A stretch of 64,000 bases of DNA. Source: Mesostigma viride (lineage: Eukaryota > Streptophyta > Mesostigmatophyceae > Mesostigmatales > Mesostigmataceae). The DNA lies in assembly GCA_009746045.1 (NCBI GenBank), contig RPFO01000103.1:754570-818569 (forward strand). The letters run 5' to 3'. The notes under the pieces are model-generated. The model was not told where the DNA came from. It did no database searches and worked only from the letters and a program-made list of their open reading frames with translations. Below, in pieces: positions 31,563-42,343 of this stretch (positions are counted from its first letter, which is position 1; each line of letters begins with the position of its first letter). The translations under genes and the position numbers were made by a program.

Positions 31563-34424
31563 TTACGCCTATGTCCGGGGAACTTAAAGGAAGTTTGCTG
31601 GGTAATGCTTTCTTTTCCCGTGTTGTCACTGAAAAGGTAAACGGCCTTGTGTCGTCAAAACAGCAGCAAGCAGAAGTCACTGTGCTTAGAATTGCAATGT
31701 GGTAGTTTGATTTAACACATATACTGCCTTGTTGCTGAAAACTTTTTCAAGGCCTGCTGGGATGTTGCCCATATGTTTCCAACGCTTTAACTCATGTCCA
31801 AGTGAGCTAGACTGGCTTGGAAACTTGAGCTTGTCATGCTTACATTGTGCTTGTATTGCTATTTGTGCCTCTTTGCAGTATCTGCTTTATATATAATTGA
31901 AGGCTTCAGCATCATTGTCGAGCACCGTGGTGGCAGCCAAGCCTCCAATAACGATCATGGACCTAACCTTGCCAAGTATTTGCTTCTTATTATTTCATTC
32001 TTTGGACTGAGCTAGCTTTGAGCTAGCTTTACACCTGCTATTTGGCCTGCACCATGGTCCCTGGCTGCCAGTTACATTTTGTGCCCCCCCCCGGCAGGCT
32101 GCAGGGTCTAGGATAGCGAGGGTGTAACGTAGACATGTTGTGGGCACCCTGGGTGCATTTTCAGGACCAGCCTTTACTTTACCTGGCCCTGCCTTCTTTC
32201 TGGGCATATTCAATGCACAAGGATACACATTTCCATCACCATTCATCTTCATCATCCTGAACGACTCGAAAACGCGGAAAAGATAACGGCAGGCTCGAGC
32301 TACCATGGTCCGGATTCTCCCGATTTCTGGCCTGCGCTGGTTGTCTCTTTGATATTGTTGACTTGAGTGCTTGTTGGTCACTCGCGTAGCGACCCCCCTG
32401 CATTCATAAATCGTAAACCATTATACAATGAGCATATTTCATGGATGTTAAGCATTGCTACTCTTGAACACATCATACATGAACATGTTTCCATGCCGTA
32501 CCCATGGATATGTTAAGGGGAGGTGGCACACCAAAACCCTTAAAAATTGAACTATGGTAATAACACTTGAAATTCATTTGCACAATGCTGAAATATGATT
32601 GCGGGCACTAAATAACATCTCTTGTGACTTGTCCATGCACTTGTTGGGGGTACTACCCCCAAGTATACGCCAATATTGCGCTATAAATAGAAAAAGACGC
32701 TAATTAGGGCTGGGTATGCCCCAGCCAATGCACACATTTGTTGGCAACCAAAAATCAACCATTTGTAGTTCCCTGAGTGTGTAGCTTGCTGAGCTATTTA
32801 CATCATGGAAATGGCAAAACCTTGAACAGTTATTAATTTTCCCGCAAAACAGGTCTTTTTTTACCGGACATTGGGAATAAACATATCATAAACACTTCAG
32901 ATAACGCCACAAAATCAAGCGAAAATCCGGCTAACAGGGGGACAGCAGTGGTCCAAGTCCCAGGTCATTCCGACAAGTCTAGCTCAAGTTATAAGGTTTT
33001 GCGTGCTAAAACCTGAACATACGCTAAATGAGGTTTTTCTGTGTATAAGGCCACCTAGACAGCATGTTTTCCATCCAAGAAGCCAAAAAACATGCCCAAC
33101 TCGATCACACAACATAAGAAAAGGCTAGGCACCTCATCTGCCCTCCCCTGCCCTCAGCATGGCCAGCCTTGCCAGCGTGCGCATAGCAACACCTTCGCTA
33201 GGCATACACGCACCAAGAGAGCATACACTATGCTACGCCCAAGGTTACCATGTAAATTTATGCCAAGAACTCAGCAAGTATACGTGTAAAAACCTTAGAA
33301 AGACTGCCCAAGCAATAGAGGCAACTGCAGCCTGCAAACTTGGCAGCAAATCATACATGCTGTCTGCCATGCATTCACATCCTATCCAGCTTGCCTTGCT
33401 GCACACATAGCAGGGAAGTCTTAATGGTTATAGCTCAAGGAAAGCAATAAAAACACCTATCTAATGCAATGCCACTCATGCAGTATGGCCAGCAAAAGAA
33501 CCACTCTCACCTTCCTTTCCAATATGGCAATTTGCTAAGAAGCTGATGCCAGCTTGTTAGCCTCTAGGCACATGCCGGATGTCTTTACTAAAACAGGCGT
33601 GTCAGATCCGGCACATAACAAAGCGTCTGAGCAAGCTCATGTCCAAAGGATTATGGAAAACGAATGTCAACACATTACCAACAACTTGACCTCGGCGCCT
33701 TAAGCATGCCAGCCACAAACTACACGAAATTGTACGAAATTGCTAGGAATCTGACGATGCAACCGAAAGGAATGGAGCGCTTCCTGCAGGGAAACTGCCC
33801 GAAAAAAAGGCGAAAGGCCGACGTTATTGCACCTGCCTGCGTGGAAATGTTTCATGCATAAACTGGCACGCAAGCTCGAACAATAAAAGACATCATCCAT
33901 TGATCAGGCGAACAAGGAAGGTGCGCCTTCCGTGAATACGTCGAAGGCGACATGCGCAGGCCTGCGTAGGTTCTTACCTTGAATGCCGGAAATGTAAAAG
34001 AAACCGGGAAGCTTCGGCACAAACTCGACAACACCATTAAGTTAGCTTCATAATCGCTCTTTAGAGCCTACGTTGCCTCACAATAGCTGCCGTAAACCTG
34101 CATTAAATTTCATGATCCGCAAGAGAAATTATATCCTGGACCCCCGCGCCCGTAGCCGTTCGAGAAATTAGCGATATTGCAAACCGTAAACTTTCCGCCA
34201 TGACATGAGGTCATCAACTAATCTTCTGCGAAATTCAAGCATTTTTTCTAGCTGTTTACGTGCCATATCGATTAATATTGCATAAAGGCATGCCGCCATG
34301 GCCACCTCCGCGAGGGTTGAGCGGTCCGGGCACACATTATACACCGTACGGACGGTACCGCGAATTTTTTGGCGCGGAAAATATTCGGCGCGCCACGTCC
34401 CCTTAAAATGTGTGAGTTATTACA
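31563..34424. other. Core of the 8.7 kb element, no gene recognised
   Basis: A decayed SINE-like copy lies at 32190-32360 (-), ending in GGTTGTCTCTTTGAT. Short frames at 33092-33410 and 33664-33861 have no domain. Nothing else is recognised in about 2.8 kb. Confidence 0.4.
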
Positions 34425-34525
34425 AATGGTATCCATGCTTAATTAATTTGGATGGTACTGGTACCTATTTCTAGTTACCAGTTTTACTCGTAACTACAAA
34501 TCGTAACCAGTTTTAGAACCGAGCT

Positions 34526-35908
34526 GCCTGCAAGAATCCAGCCTGAAATGAGTTCATTTGTTCACTGTTCATATTTGTTTCATGTAAGAAAAGGGGGAAA
34601 ATGACGAAAAACTGCACATGTATGCGGTCAAATGTCACCATTTGAGCTCAGAATGAGCCCAATTTTTGTGGGTGGTCTATTTTCATGGTCTAGATGCTGC
34701 CTGCAAGAATCCAGCCTGATATGAGTTCATTTGTTCACTATTCATATTTGTTTCATGTAAGAAAAGGGGGAAAATGACGAAAAACTGCACATGTATGCTG
34801 TCACATGTCACGATTTGAGCTCAGAATGAGCCCAATTTTTGTGGGTGGTCTATTTTCATGGTCTAGATGCTGCCTGCAAGTTTCCAGCCTGATACGAGTT
34901 CATTTGTCCACTGTTCATATTTGTTTCATGTAAGAAAAGGGGGAAAATGACGAAAAACTGCACATGTATGCTGTCACATGTCACCATTTGAGCTCAGAAT
35001 GAGCCCAATTTTTGTGGGTGGTCTATTTTCATGGTATAAATGCTGCCTGCAAGAATCCAGCCTGATATGAGTTCATTTGTTCACTATTCATATTTGTTTC
35101 ATGTAAGAAAAGGGGGAAAATGACGAAAAACTGCACATGTATGCGGTCAAATGTCACCATTTGAGCTCAGAATGAGCCCAATTTTTGTGGGTGGTCTATT
35201 TTCATGGTCTAGATGCTGCCTGCAAGAACCCAGCCTGATATGAGTTCATTTGTTCACTGTTCATATTTGTTTCATGTAAGAAAAGGGGGAAAATGACGAA
35301 AAACTGCACATGTATGCTGTCACATGTCACCATTTGAGCTCAGAATGAGCCCAATTTTTGTGGGTGGTCTATTTTCATGGTCTAGATGCTGCCTGCAAGA
35401 ATCCAGCCTGATATGAGTTCATTTGTTCACTATTCATATTTGTTTCATGTAAGAAAAGGGGGAAAATGACGAAAAACTGCACATGTATGCGGTCAAATGT
35501 CACCATTTGAGCTCAGAATGAGCCCAATTTTTGTGGGTGGTCTATTTTCATGGTCTAGATGCTGCCTGCAAGAACCCAGCCTGATACGAGTTCATTTGTC
35601 CACTGTTCATATTTGTTTCATGTAAGAAAAGGGGGAAAATGACGAAAAACTGCACATGTATGCTGTCACATGTCACCATTTGAGCTCAGAATGAGCCCAA
35701 TTTTTGTGGGTGGTCTATTTTCATGGTATAAATGCTGCCTGCAAGAATCCAGCCTGATATGAGTTCATTTGTTCACTATTCATATTTGTTTCATGTAAGA
35801 AAAGGGGGAAAATGACGAAAAACTGCACATGTATGCTGTCACATGTCACCATTTGAGCTCAGAATGAGCCCAATTTTTGTGGGTGGTCTATTTTCATGGT
35901 CTGAAGGC
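34526..35908 (-). repeat. 173-bp satellite array, inverted, about 8 copies
   Basis: This is the same unit as 27688-29605 in reverse orientation. Variant positions (TGTCACATGTCACC against GGTCAAATGTCACC, TCTAGATGCTG against TATAAATGCTG) also segregate between units of the left arm. The two arms therefore share unit variants and have been exchanging sequence. Confidence 0.95.
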
Positions 35909-35928
35909 TGGATAACCCCTGCTTTATT

Positions 35929-36258
35929 CTGATCAGACACTCCGCAAAGGTGAAAACCTTTGCGTTCAGTGCCGGGCCGCGGAAAACGCGGAAAACGCGA
36001 TCTACAAATGAATCCGACCTGAATCGAACTGGGGACCTCTCGCACCAAATTTTGCTGACAATAGGACGGACGTCTCCGGTTACCATGGCATCGCCAACTT
36101 ACACCTACAGTCATCCGCAAAATTTCTCCTGTCCGGGGAGTGATGCAAGCCTTTCGGATTTGGTACTAGATAAATCACTCGAGATCTGTGTGTAGGAGTA
36201 CTACACACGTGTCTGCACGCGAGACTTGTTCAGTCTCGCACCGTGCTTATTTATTTCG
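35929..36258 (-). mobile_element. tRNA-related SINE with 14-bp target duplication
   Basis: The insert is 330 bp and is flanked by identical ACCCCTGCTTTATT at 35915-35928 and 36259-36272. On the - strand there is GGTCCCCAGTTCGATTCAGG, a clear B-box context, with an ATGGTAACCGGAGACG block about 45 nt upstream. The long perfect target repeat shows an endonuclease-primed insertion. It interrupts the right arm of the 8.7 kb element, so it is younger than that element. Confidence 0.75.
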
Positions 36259-36454
36259 ACCCCTGCTTTATTGACAAATATAAGGATTTAATCACATGTG
36301 GAAAAATTGAGTAAAATTTATGAAATTGAGCAAACACTTATGAATCCCCTCCCGGCCTCACCTGATAAGCTATGCGTACGTCAGCCGGTACTTAGAAAAA
36401 ATGGTACTGGGCACCTGGTAATACAACCTCTTTAAAAAATTAAATTAAATTATT

Positions 36455-36930
36455 ACATGACTCCGTTGGGAGATCATGTAGCACATATTCCCTTGATGGA
36501 TGGGACATGGAGGTGGGCGAAGCCGTGAAACCGAACTAAGCTAACTCTAAGCTAATCTAGAATACCCTGGCTACCCTACTCAGCAAAGCGCCCCTTCAGT
36601 TGGGTAACTCTAGAGCCCTACTAGCATCTGGCTCTAAGTTCCCCACGTCCGTCCGCAAGCCTTCCGCTAGCGTCCGCTAAGCCGCCGGCCATTATCCGGC
36701 GGTCCGATGCGGTCAACCGGTCTAAGGGCGGCGCCTAGGACCGGCGCCGCCTAGGCCCCAGTCCGGGCCCTTATCCGGGTCGGTACGGACAGCTACTACT
36801 GTCCCCTAGCCGATCGGGCGCCCTCCCTCCTACTCGAGACACAATGATCATTGTGTATACGGGGGTTGAAGGTTCCTTTACTCTTGTATTGGCACCGGCC
36901 CACGTGACGCATTCACGTGCTAACTAATTA
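36455..36930 (+). repeat. Dispersed repeat and CACGTGAC-hairpin element end
   Basis: 36455-36560 is the direct counterpart of the inverted copy at 270-425. Then 36815-36919 matches the inverted region at 21478-21570: GGGCGCCCTCCCTCCT, GGTTGAAGGTTCCTTTACTC, TATTGGCACC and the CACGTGAC hairpin. This suggests two related retroelement ends side by side. Confidence 0.6.
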
Positions 36931-36933
36931 TAA

Positions 36934-37345
36934 TTAATCCGCCATATCACGAAGAGGCCTGAGCCCCGCATGTCCTCTACTAGCTGCTCCTCTACTAGCT
37001 GAGCGTGCAGGCAGCCTAGCTGGCGTGTCACATCGCTGGGCCCGTCCCATGCACATGAGGAGGTGCCTACCTGGCTGTGCGGGCCGCAGCCCTGCGGTTG
37101 GGCCCCGCAGCGTGTCTAGCTGGTTGGTGCAAGCAAAGTGCCCGACTAGCTGTAATCTACGCTGTTTGATAGTGCAATTAATAAGTGGCAAGCCCAAATA
37201 CAAAATCTTCTTTACGGATGTGCACTGCATATCCTACCCTGAAAATGGATCTGAACAACTACTCTATGTTGGTGACAGTACCGTCCAGCTTCTTAATCTC
37301 ATGGGCGTCGGTGAGGGTCCACGTCTCGACGCCGAAAGTGAGCAC
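36934..37345 (-). pseudogene. LINE reverse transcriptase C-terminal remnant
   Basis: On the - strand LTFGVETWTLTDAHEIKKLD is followed, after a shift and a stop, by QRRLQLVGHFAC. The order ETWTLT then RRL-x-x-x-GH is the usual C-terminal pattern of LINE ORF2 proteins. It is disrupted and only about 130 codons long. Confidence 0.6.
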
Positions 37346-37576
37346 CAGGAGAACCAGGATCGACCTTGAACAGGTCCTGCTTCTCATGCCTGCCCAATGG
37401 ACGGCGCCAAAGGTCCCGGCCGGTACTGGCAGAACGCGAGTATGGCTTTTACATTTCCATGGCCTAGCCCGATCAGCTCTCTGCATGACTATAGGAGTGC
37501 ATGCATCGATCGCAAAGTTTTCCTGCATCACCGTTTAACAATATGCTACAAACATTTCAAACTGCACTTTACGTAT

Positions 37577-37670
37577 ATCAAGGAGACAACCAGCGCAGGC
37601 CAGAAATCGGGAGCATCCGGACCATGGATATATGTATCAAGGAGACAACCAGCGCGATATCTGTATACTC
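37577..37670 (+). repeat. SINE-like dispersed repeat, two 5' ends in tandem
   Basis: ATCAAGGAGACAACCAGCGC occurs at 37577 and again at 37637. The first copy continues with CAGGCCAGAAATCGGGAG as in 20011-20165. Confidence 0.6.
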
Positions 37671-37856
37671 GATATTGTTGTATTTGAAGACCCACAAACA
37701 CTGCAGGTATACATGCTGACGTTGACCAAGAATTATAGTACAGGAGGTACCTTACGATAATAATTTATTATTACTCTAGAGGTTAAATTTAGAGAACGAA
37801 TCGTTGTCAAATTGTAAACTTAAGACACACACTTAAGACAACCAACCGCAAAAGTG

Positions 37857-39866
37857 CTACACGACGTCACCAGGCCGTCCAGCGGGCCCACTGGCCCCGT
37901 GACGTCCGCCGGCATGTTCTAAAACGACCACCGTGCCCCTGAGCTCCCCTGGCCGTTTCTGCCACGGCCGCCCCGAGGACTCCTCCCCAATGTTACTAAA
38001 CTCCCCTTCCCCTAGCTCGTTCTCAAACCCATCACCGGCGCCCTCGCCCTCCCCCCCAGGAACCCCGTCCTCGTACACGGTGTACCCCGCGGATTTCCGG
38101 TTGAACTTGATGATCTGCTTCAGCGCGATCCCGAGCATGAGCACTAGCGCGCCCATCATGAGCAGCGTGATGACCGAGTTGGTCACGCCCAGCACCACGC
38201 GCCCCTTGCGGGCGAGCGGGATGAAGTTGTGCACCACATTCTCAAACCCGGCCACCAAGGTGGTGGTCGAGACGAATATCAGGGGCCCTCCCGTGACCCA
38301 CGCGTACTGGAACCGGCCCAGACGGAGCAGCCAGATCGTGCCGATCGTCAGCGCGATAGACGCGAGAAGCTGATTGGCCACCCCGAACAAGGGCCAGATC
38401 GTGGAGATGCTCCCCGACCAGATGAAACCCGTCCACGCGACCACGACGATCGCCGTCGAGAGCAGGTTCCCCGGCAGCCAGTCCGGCCGACCCCACTCCT
38501 TTTTAACCTTGCCAAAGACCTCTTGGATCAAGAAGCGAGCCACGCGGGTGCCAGAATCGATTGTGGTCAGAATAAACATGGCCTCGAACAAGATCGCGAA
38601 ATGGTACCAGTAGGCCATCCACCCGTCCAGCCCGGGAAGGCCCGAGAATATCTGGGCCATCCCGACAGCCAAAGAGACGGCGCCACCTGGCCGGCCCGCG
38701 ATGCTCTCGCCGACCTCCTCAGACAGGGTTGGGAGGTTGACAACCTCCAGGTCCAGCTCGAGGTACTTCTCGGGCGACACGTTGATGGCGAAGTAGTCAG
38801 CGGGGAAGAGCGCGGACGCCGCGATGAGCGACGTCAGCCCGACCCAGCCCTCGCACAGCATGGCCCCGTACCCAATCATCCGGCAGTCGGTCTCGTGGTA
38901 GACCATCTTGGGCGTGGTCCCTGAGGCGATGAGCGAGTGGAACCCCGAGATCGCCCCACACGCGATCGTGACAAAGACAAACGGGTAGAGCCGCCCGGGC
39001 ACGATCGGCCCACCCCCGTGCACGAATTTCGTGACCATGGGCATGTGGAGGTCCGGGTTGACAAGGATGACCGCGAGGGTGAGGCCCCCGATCGTTCCCA
39101 GCTTCATGAACGAGGACAGGTAGTCCCTGGGGCACAGGAGCACCCAGACAGGGAGCACGCTGGCCACGAACCCGTAGCTCCCGAGGGAAATGATGAGCGC
39201 TTCCCGGGAGAGCGAGAACCATGACGCAAACCGCGACGCGGCCAGGTCCTTCCCGAACACGAGCGCGAGGAGGAGGGTAACGACACCGAAGATGGTTGCC
39301 TCGCGGAGCCCCGCAGGCCGGATCTTCCGGGTATACATGCCCATGATGAACGCGATCGGGATGGTAGAAGCGAGCGTGAACACGCCCCAGGGGCTGTCCT
39401 CGAGCGCGTTCACGACGGCGAGGCCGAGACCTGCGAGCGCGATGATGACGATGAAGATGATCGCGAACGCGGTGATGCGGCCCGCCCAGGGACCCATCTC
39501 GGCGCGCGCGATCTCGGCCACCGATTTCCCGTCGTGACGCACGCTGCCGACCAGGATCACGAAGTCGTGGACGGCGCCGCCGAGGACGACACCGAGGACG
39601 AGCCAGAGGAAGCCCGGGAGGAAGCCGAACTGGGCGGCGAGCACGGGGCCGATGAGCGGCCCGGCGCCCGTGATGGCCGCGAAGTGGTGGCCGAAGAGCA
39701 CCCAGCGGTTGGTGGGCACGTAGTTGCGGCCGTCGTTGAGCCGGTGGGCGGGCGTCGCGCGGCTGTCTTGGAGGGAGAGGACTTTGGCGGCCAGGAACGC
39801 GCTGTAGTAGCGGTAGGCGATGGCGAGGATCCCCAAGGCGCAGAGGATGAACGGAAGCGCCTTCAT
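37857..39866 (-). CDS. cstA: CstA-family carbon starvation transporter
   Basis: A single uninterrupted frame of 669 aa starts at the ATG at 39866 (MKALPFILCALGILAIAYRY). Codons upstream contain no ATG before a stop. About 16-18 hydrophobic segments are present. CstA hallmarks are visible in order: NRWVLFGHHFAAITGAGPLI, LGGAVHDFVILVGSVRHDG, GAISGFHSLIASGTTPK, and TTIDSGTRVARFLIQE with GPLFGVANQLLA-like WPLFGVANQLLA. The family imports pyruvate or peptides in bacteria. The substrate here is unknown. A hydrophilic Gly/Glu-rich tail of about 75 residues follows the last segment. The high-GC codon use matches the neighbouring peroxidases, so if it came from bacteria it has been adapted. It is divergent from peroxidase 2. 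Confidence 0.93.
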   Translation of the reverse strand: MKALPFILCALGILAIAYRYYSAFLAAKVLSLQDSRATPAHRLNDGRNYVPTNRWVLFGHHFAAITGAGPLIGPVLAAQFGFLPGFLWLVLGVVLGGAVHDFVILVGSVRHDGKSVAEIARAEMGPWAGRITAFAIIFIVIIALAGLGLAVVNALEDSPWGVFTLASTIPIAFIMGMYTRKIRPAGLREATIFGVVTLLLALVFGKDLAASRFASWFSLSREALIISLGSYGFVASVLPVWVLLCPRDYLSSFMKLGTIGGLTLAVILVNPDLHMPMVTKFVHGGGPIVPGRLYPFVFVTIACGAISGFHSLIASGTTPKMVYHETDCRMIGYGAMLCEGWVGLTSLIAASALFPADYFAINVSPEKYLELDLEVVNLPTLSEEVGESIAGRPGGAVSLAVGMAQIFSGLPGLDGWMAYWYHFAILFEAMFILTTIDSGTRVARFLIQEVFGKVKKEWGRPDWLPGNLLSTAIVVVAWTGFIWSGSISTIWPLFGVANQLLASIALTIGTIWLLRLGRFQYAWVTGGPLIFVSTTTLVAGFENVVHNFIPLARKGRVVLGVTNSVITLLMMGALVLMLGIALKQIIKFNRKSAGYTVYEDGVPGGEGEGAGDGFENELGEGEFSNIGEESSGRPWQKRPGELRGTVVVLEHAGGRHGASGPAGRPGDVV

Positions 39867-40966
39867 TTCTTGTAATAACTGAATGTTTACCCTCTTGCCG
39901 ACTTCCAACGTTGCGAACTAAGAAAGCGCGCTATTAATGGCCTGACGTGTCACCGGTATTGTGTCTCTAGGTTCCGCTCATGGCTAGAGCCCTGCCCGGG
40001 AATATTAATTCTGTCCAGTTCGCGGACAAGTATAGCATGCCAAGCGCACGGACAGAAATCCAATGTAGCTGAGGTAGAAGCACAAGCGCCCTACTCCGGT
40101 GGATCGACGTGAAGAAACATCCGTGGATCAAGATTCTTCCCAGCATTGAGTTTGGGTGGGATATGCTATGAAATGCGCGTTTATCTCCGTTTCCCTTTCC
40201 ATGGCAAATGCCGGAGCAATTTTGCTAGTGATTCAGCAGGTGCGAAACCTCAATAAACGCAACCCGATCCTCAATAAGGAAAAATTAAGAAATGCCGCTA
40301 GAAAGCCTGGTTAGAAGTAAATAAATAGGTAGCGTAGTGCACGCCGTCGCTGGAGAGAAATGGATGCAGCTCATGGCTTATATGTACATGGCGCGGTGCC
40401 AAAGATCTTGGATGGGTGCCTCTGTCATCGCCGACAATCACCGCAGTTCATCTGATGCCAATGATAACGGTCATGCAACTGGAAACCGGCTAAAGCTTCG
40501 AACAGTAGTTGCCAAGTACTGCACGGTACGGCAAGACCAAAGCAAAACAAGAGTTGCGTGTCTGTCTGGTCACGGCCTGCGGGCCTGGGCCCCCGCGCAC
40601 GCCGCGCCGCTGCCGCCGCACCGCCCCCAGTTGGACCCGCGGCCCGCGCTGCGCCAAGCAGATGCTGTGGATGGTAATTCTGATGGAAAGTCCTCCAGCC
40701 AATAATGAAACACCACGTGTACAGACACGTGTAATGCTTAGGCGAAACATAATACGGACACCCGCGATGGTTTACACGTGGTGTTTGGCACCGGATTAGA
40801 ACCAATCCGTGTCCTCCACCTGTGCCCATTAGAATCTTTTCGGGCGGCCACCGGTATTTATACCACACGTGACTGCAGTATTTGCCATTCCAAACACTCA
40901 CCGCACAGCAAGCGAAGATCAGGATTCTCCTCACTGCCCTCTATTCATTCATACAGCGCCTCACCC
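39867..40966. promoter_or_regulatory. Divergent intergenic region, cstA-like / peroxidase 2
   Basis: About 1.1 kb separates the two start codons. Near the peroxidase side GTATTTATACC at about 40852-40862 is a possible TATA box, with CACACGTGACTGCAG right after it, containing an E-box CACGTG. Two further CACGTG-type motifs are at about 40713-40733 and 40773. The high-GC patch at 40570-40660 gives open frames on both strands but no domain. Confidence 0.4.
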
Positions 40967-42310
40967 ATGACGAAAGGAACATCCGCACAGCCATGGGCTG
41001 TGCTCGCCTTCCTGGCATTCAACCTGCTACTCTGCGCGCACGTTGGTGCGCAGCAGTCCGTGCTTCCCGTCGGCCTCGAGGCCTTGGAGGACGAGCTGGT
41101 CAGCTTCTTCCGGGACAACCAGGCGCTCGCCCCGACTGCGATCCGCCTTGGCTTCCACTTGGCTGGATCCTATAACGCCATCGACGGAACCGGCGGCACC
41201 AATGGCGGCAGCCTCAACTTCGCCGATGCCAACAACAACGGACTCCGACCCCTCACTGCCCGCCTTCTGCAGGTAAGCAAGCCGACTGCTGCAACTTTAC
41301 TCGTTTGATGAAAGTCCTTTTTCATGCCGGTTCTGTCTGATTGCGGAACGTAGCCGGCCTGGTCTTACAATGTAAAGCACATCATTTCTTTCCCTAGACT
41401 CAACCTATGGGTCAGCGAATTCGTGCCTGCCTCATGCAACCTCTCCATTCGTGCAGATCCATGGCAACCACCCCGAGGTGTCCTTCCCCGACGTGGAGAC
41501 GGCCGCGGCCGTCGTGGCGGTCCGGGTGCTGGGCGGGCCCATCGTCTCCTGGTGCGCGGGGCGCGTGGAGGCTGCGGATTTTCCTCCCGAGCTGGGCCTC
41601 CTTCCTGAGGCCGTTATGCCCGGCGACACCCAGCGCCCCCACTCGGCAACCGCGCAGCACATCCGCGACATCTTTGGCCGCATGGGGCTGACCACCCAGG
41701 AGACCGTTGCCCTCATCGGCGCCCACACGGTGGGCCGCATGCGCGTCCAGAACTCGGGCTACCAGGGCACCTGGGTGCGCACCGACATGGCCTTCAACAA
41801 CGAGTTCTTCGTGGCCCTGCGCAACCGCGCGTGGCGCCAGATCACCGTCGTGAACCCCGCGGACGGCAGCACCAAGTTCCAGTACCACAACGGCCCTGCC
41901 AACTCCCCCTTCAACATGCTCCCCTCGGACATGTCCCTGCTTGATGGCGACGCCTCGGCCGACGGCTTCCAGCACTTTGTGGACCTGTACGCGGCGGACC
42001 AGGCGGCGTGGCAGGCCGACTTTGCGGCCGCGTTCGCAAAGATCCTGCGCTTTGGCGACTGGTCGTGCGACGAGAGCTTCAACACCCCGGCCCCCTGCGC
42101 GCCGCTCCAGCTGGCCAACGTGCACCCCGAGCCCGCGTTCCTGCGCCCCCTCAATGCCTCTGCGGCCGACCCGACCGTCCTCGTGCGCGTCAATGGGGAG
42201 CTCTCCGTGGAGGTGTGCCCCGAGGAGCCCGTGGTGGAGGGCCGCCGCCGCAGCCTGCTGCAGGTTAGGCCCGGCCAGCCCCAGCCCCAGCCCCAGCCCC
42301 AGCCCCAGCC

Positions 42311-42343
<33 letters not shown>

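Larger units (their letters stand above)
27604..36352. mobile_element. 8.7 kb inverted-repeat element with satellite arms
   Basis: The two ends match in inverted orientation, starting GGAGGGGATTCATA and continuing GTGTTTGCTCAATTTCA. Inside each end is an array of a 173-bp unit, in opposite orientations (27688-29605 and 34526-35908). Inside the arrays, inverted copies of about 100 bp (29606-29710 and 34425-34525) continue the symmetry. The core of about 4.7 kb is unique apart from a 120-bp minisatellite. A 3-bp CCG could be a target duplication, but it is too short to be convincing. It looks like a large DNA transposon with satellite-built arms. No transposase is recognised. Confidence 0.65.

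Noticed and set aside
35990-36130. tRNA gene
   Set aside because: There is a B-box, but the T-stem and acceptor stem do not pair. The 14-bp target duplication shows it is part of a SINE.
27602-36354. CCG as target duplication of the 8.7 kb element
   Set aside because: Three bases in a GC-rich context are too short to be evidence without an empty site.
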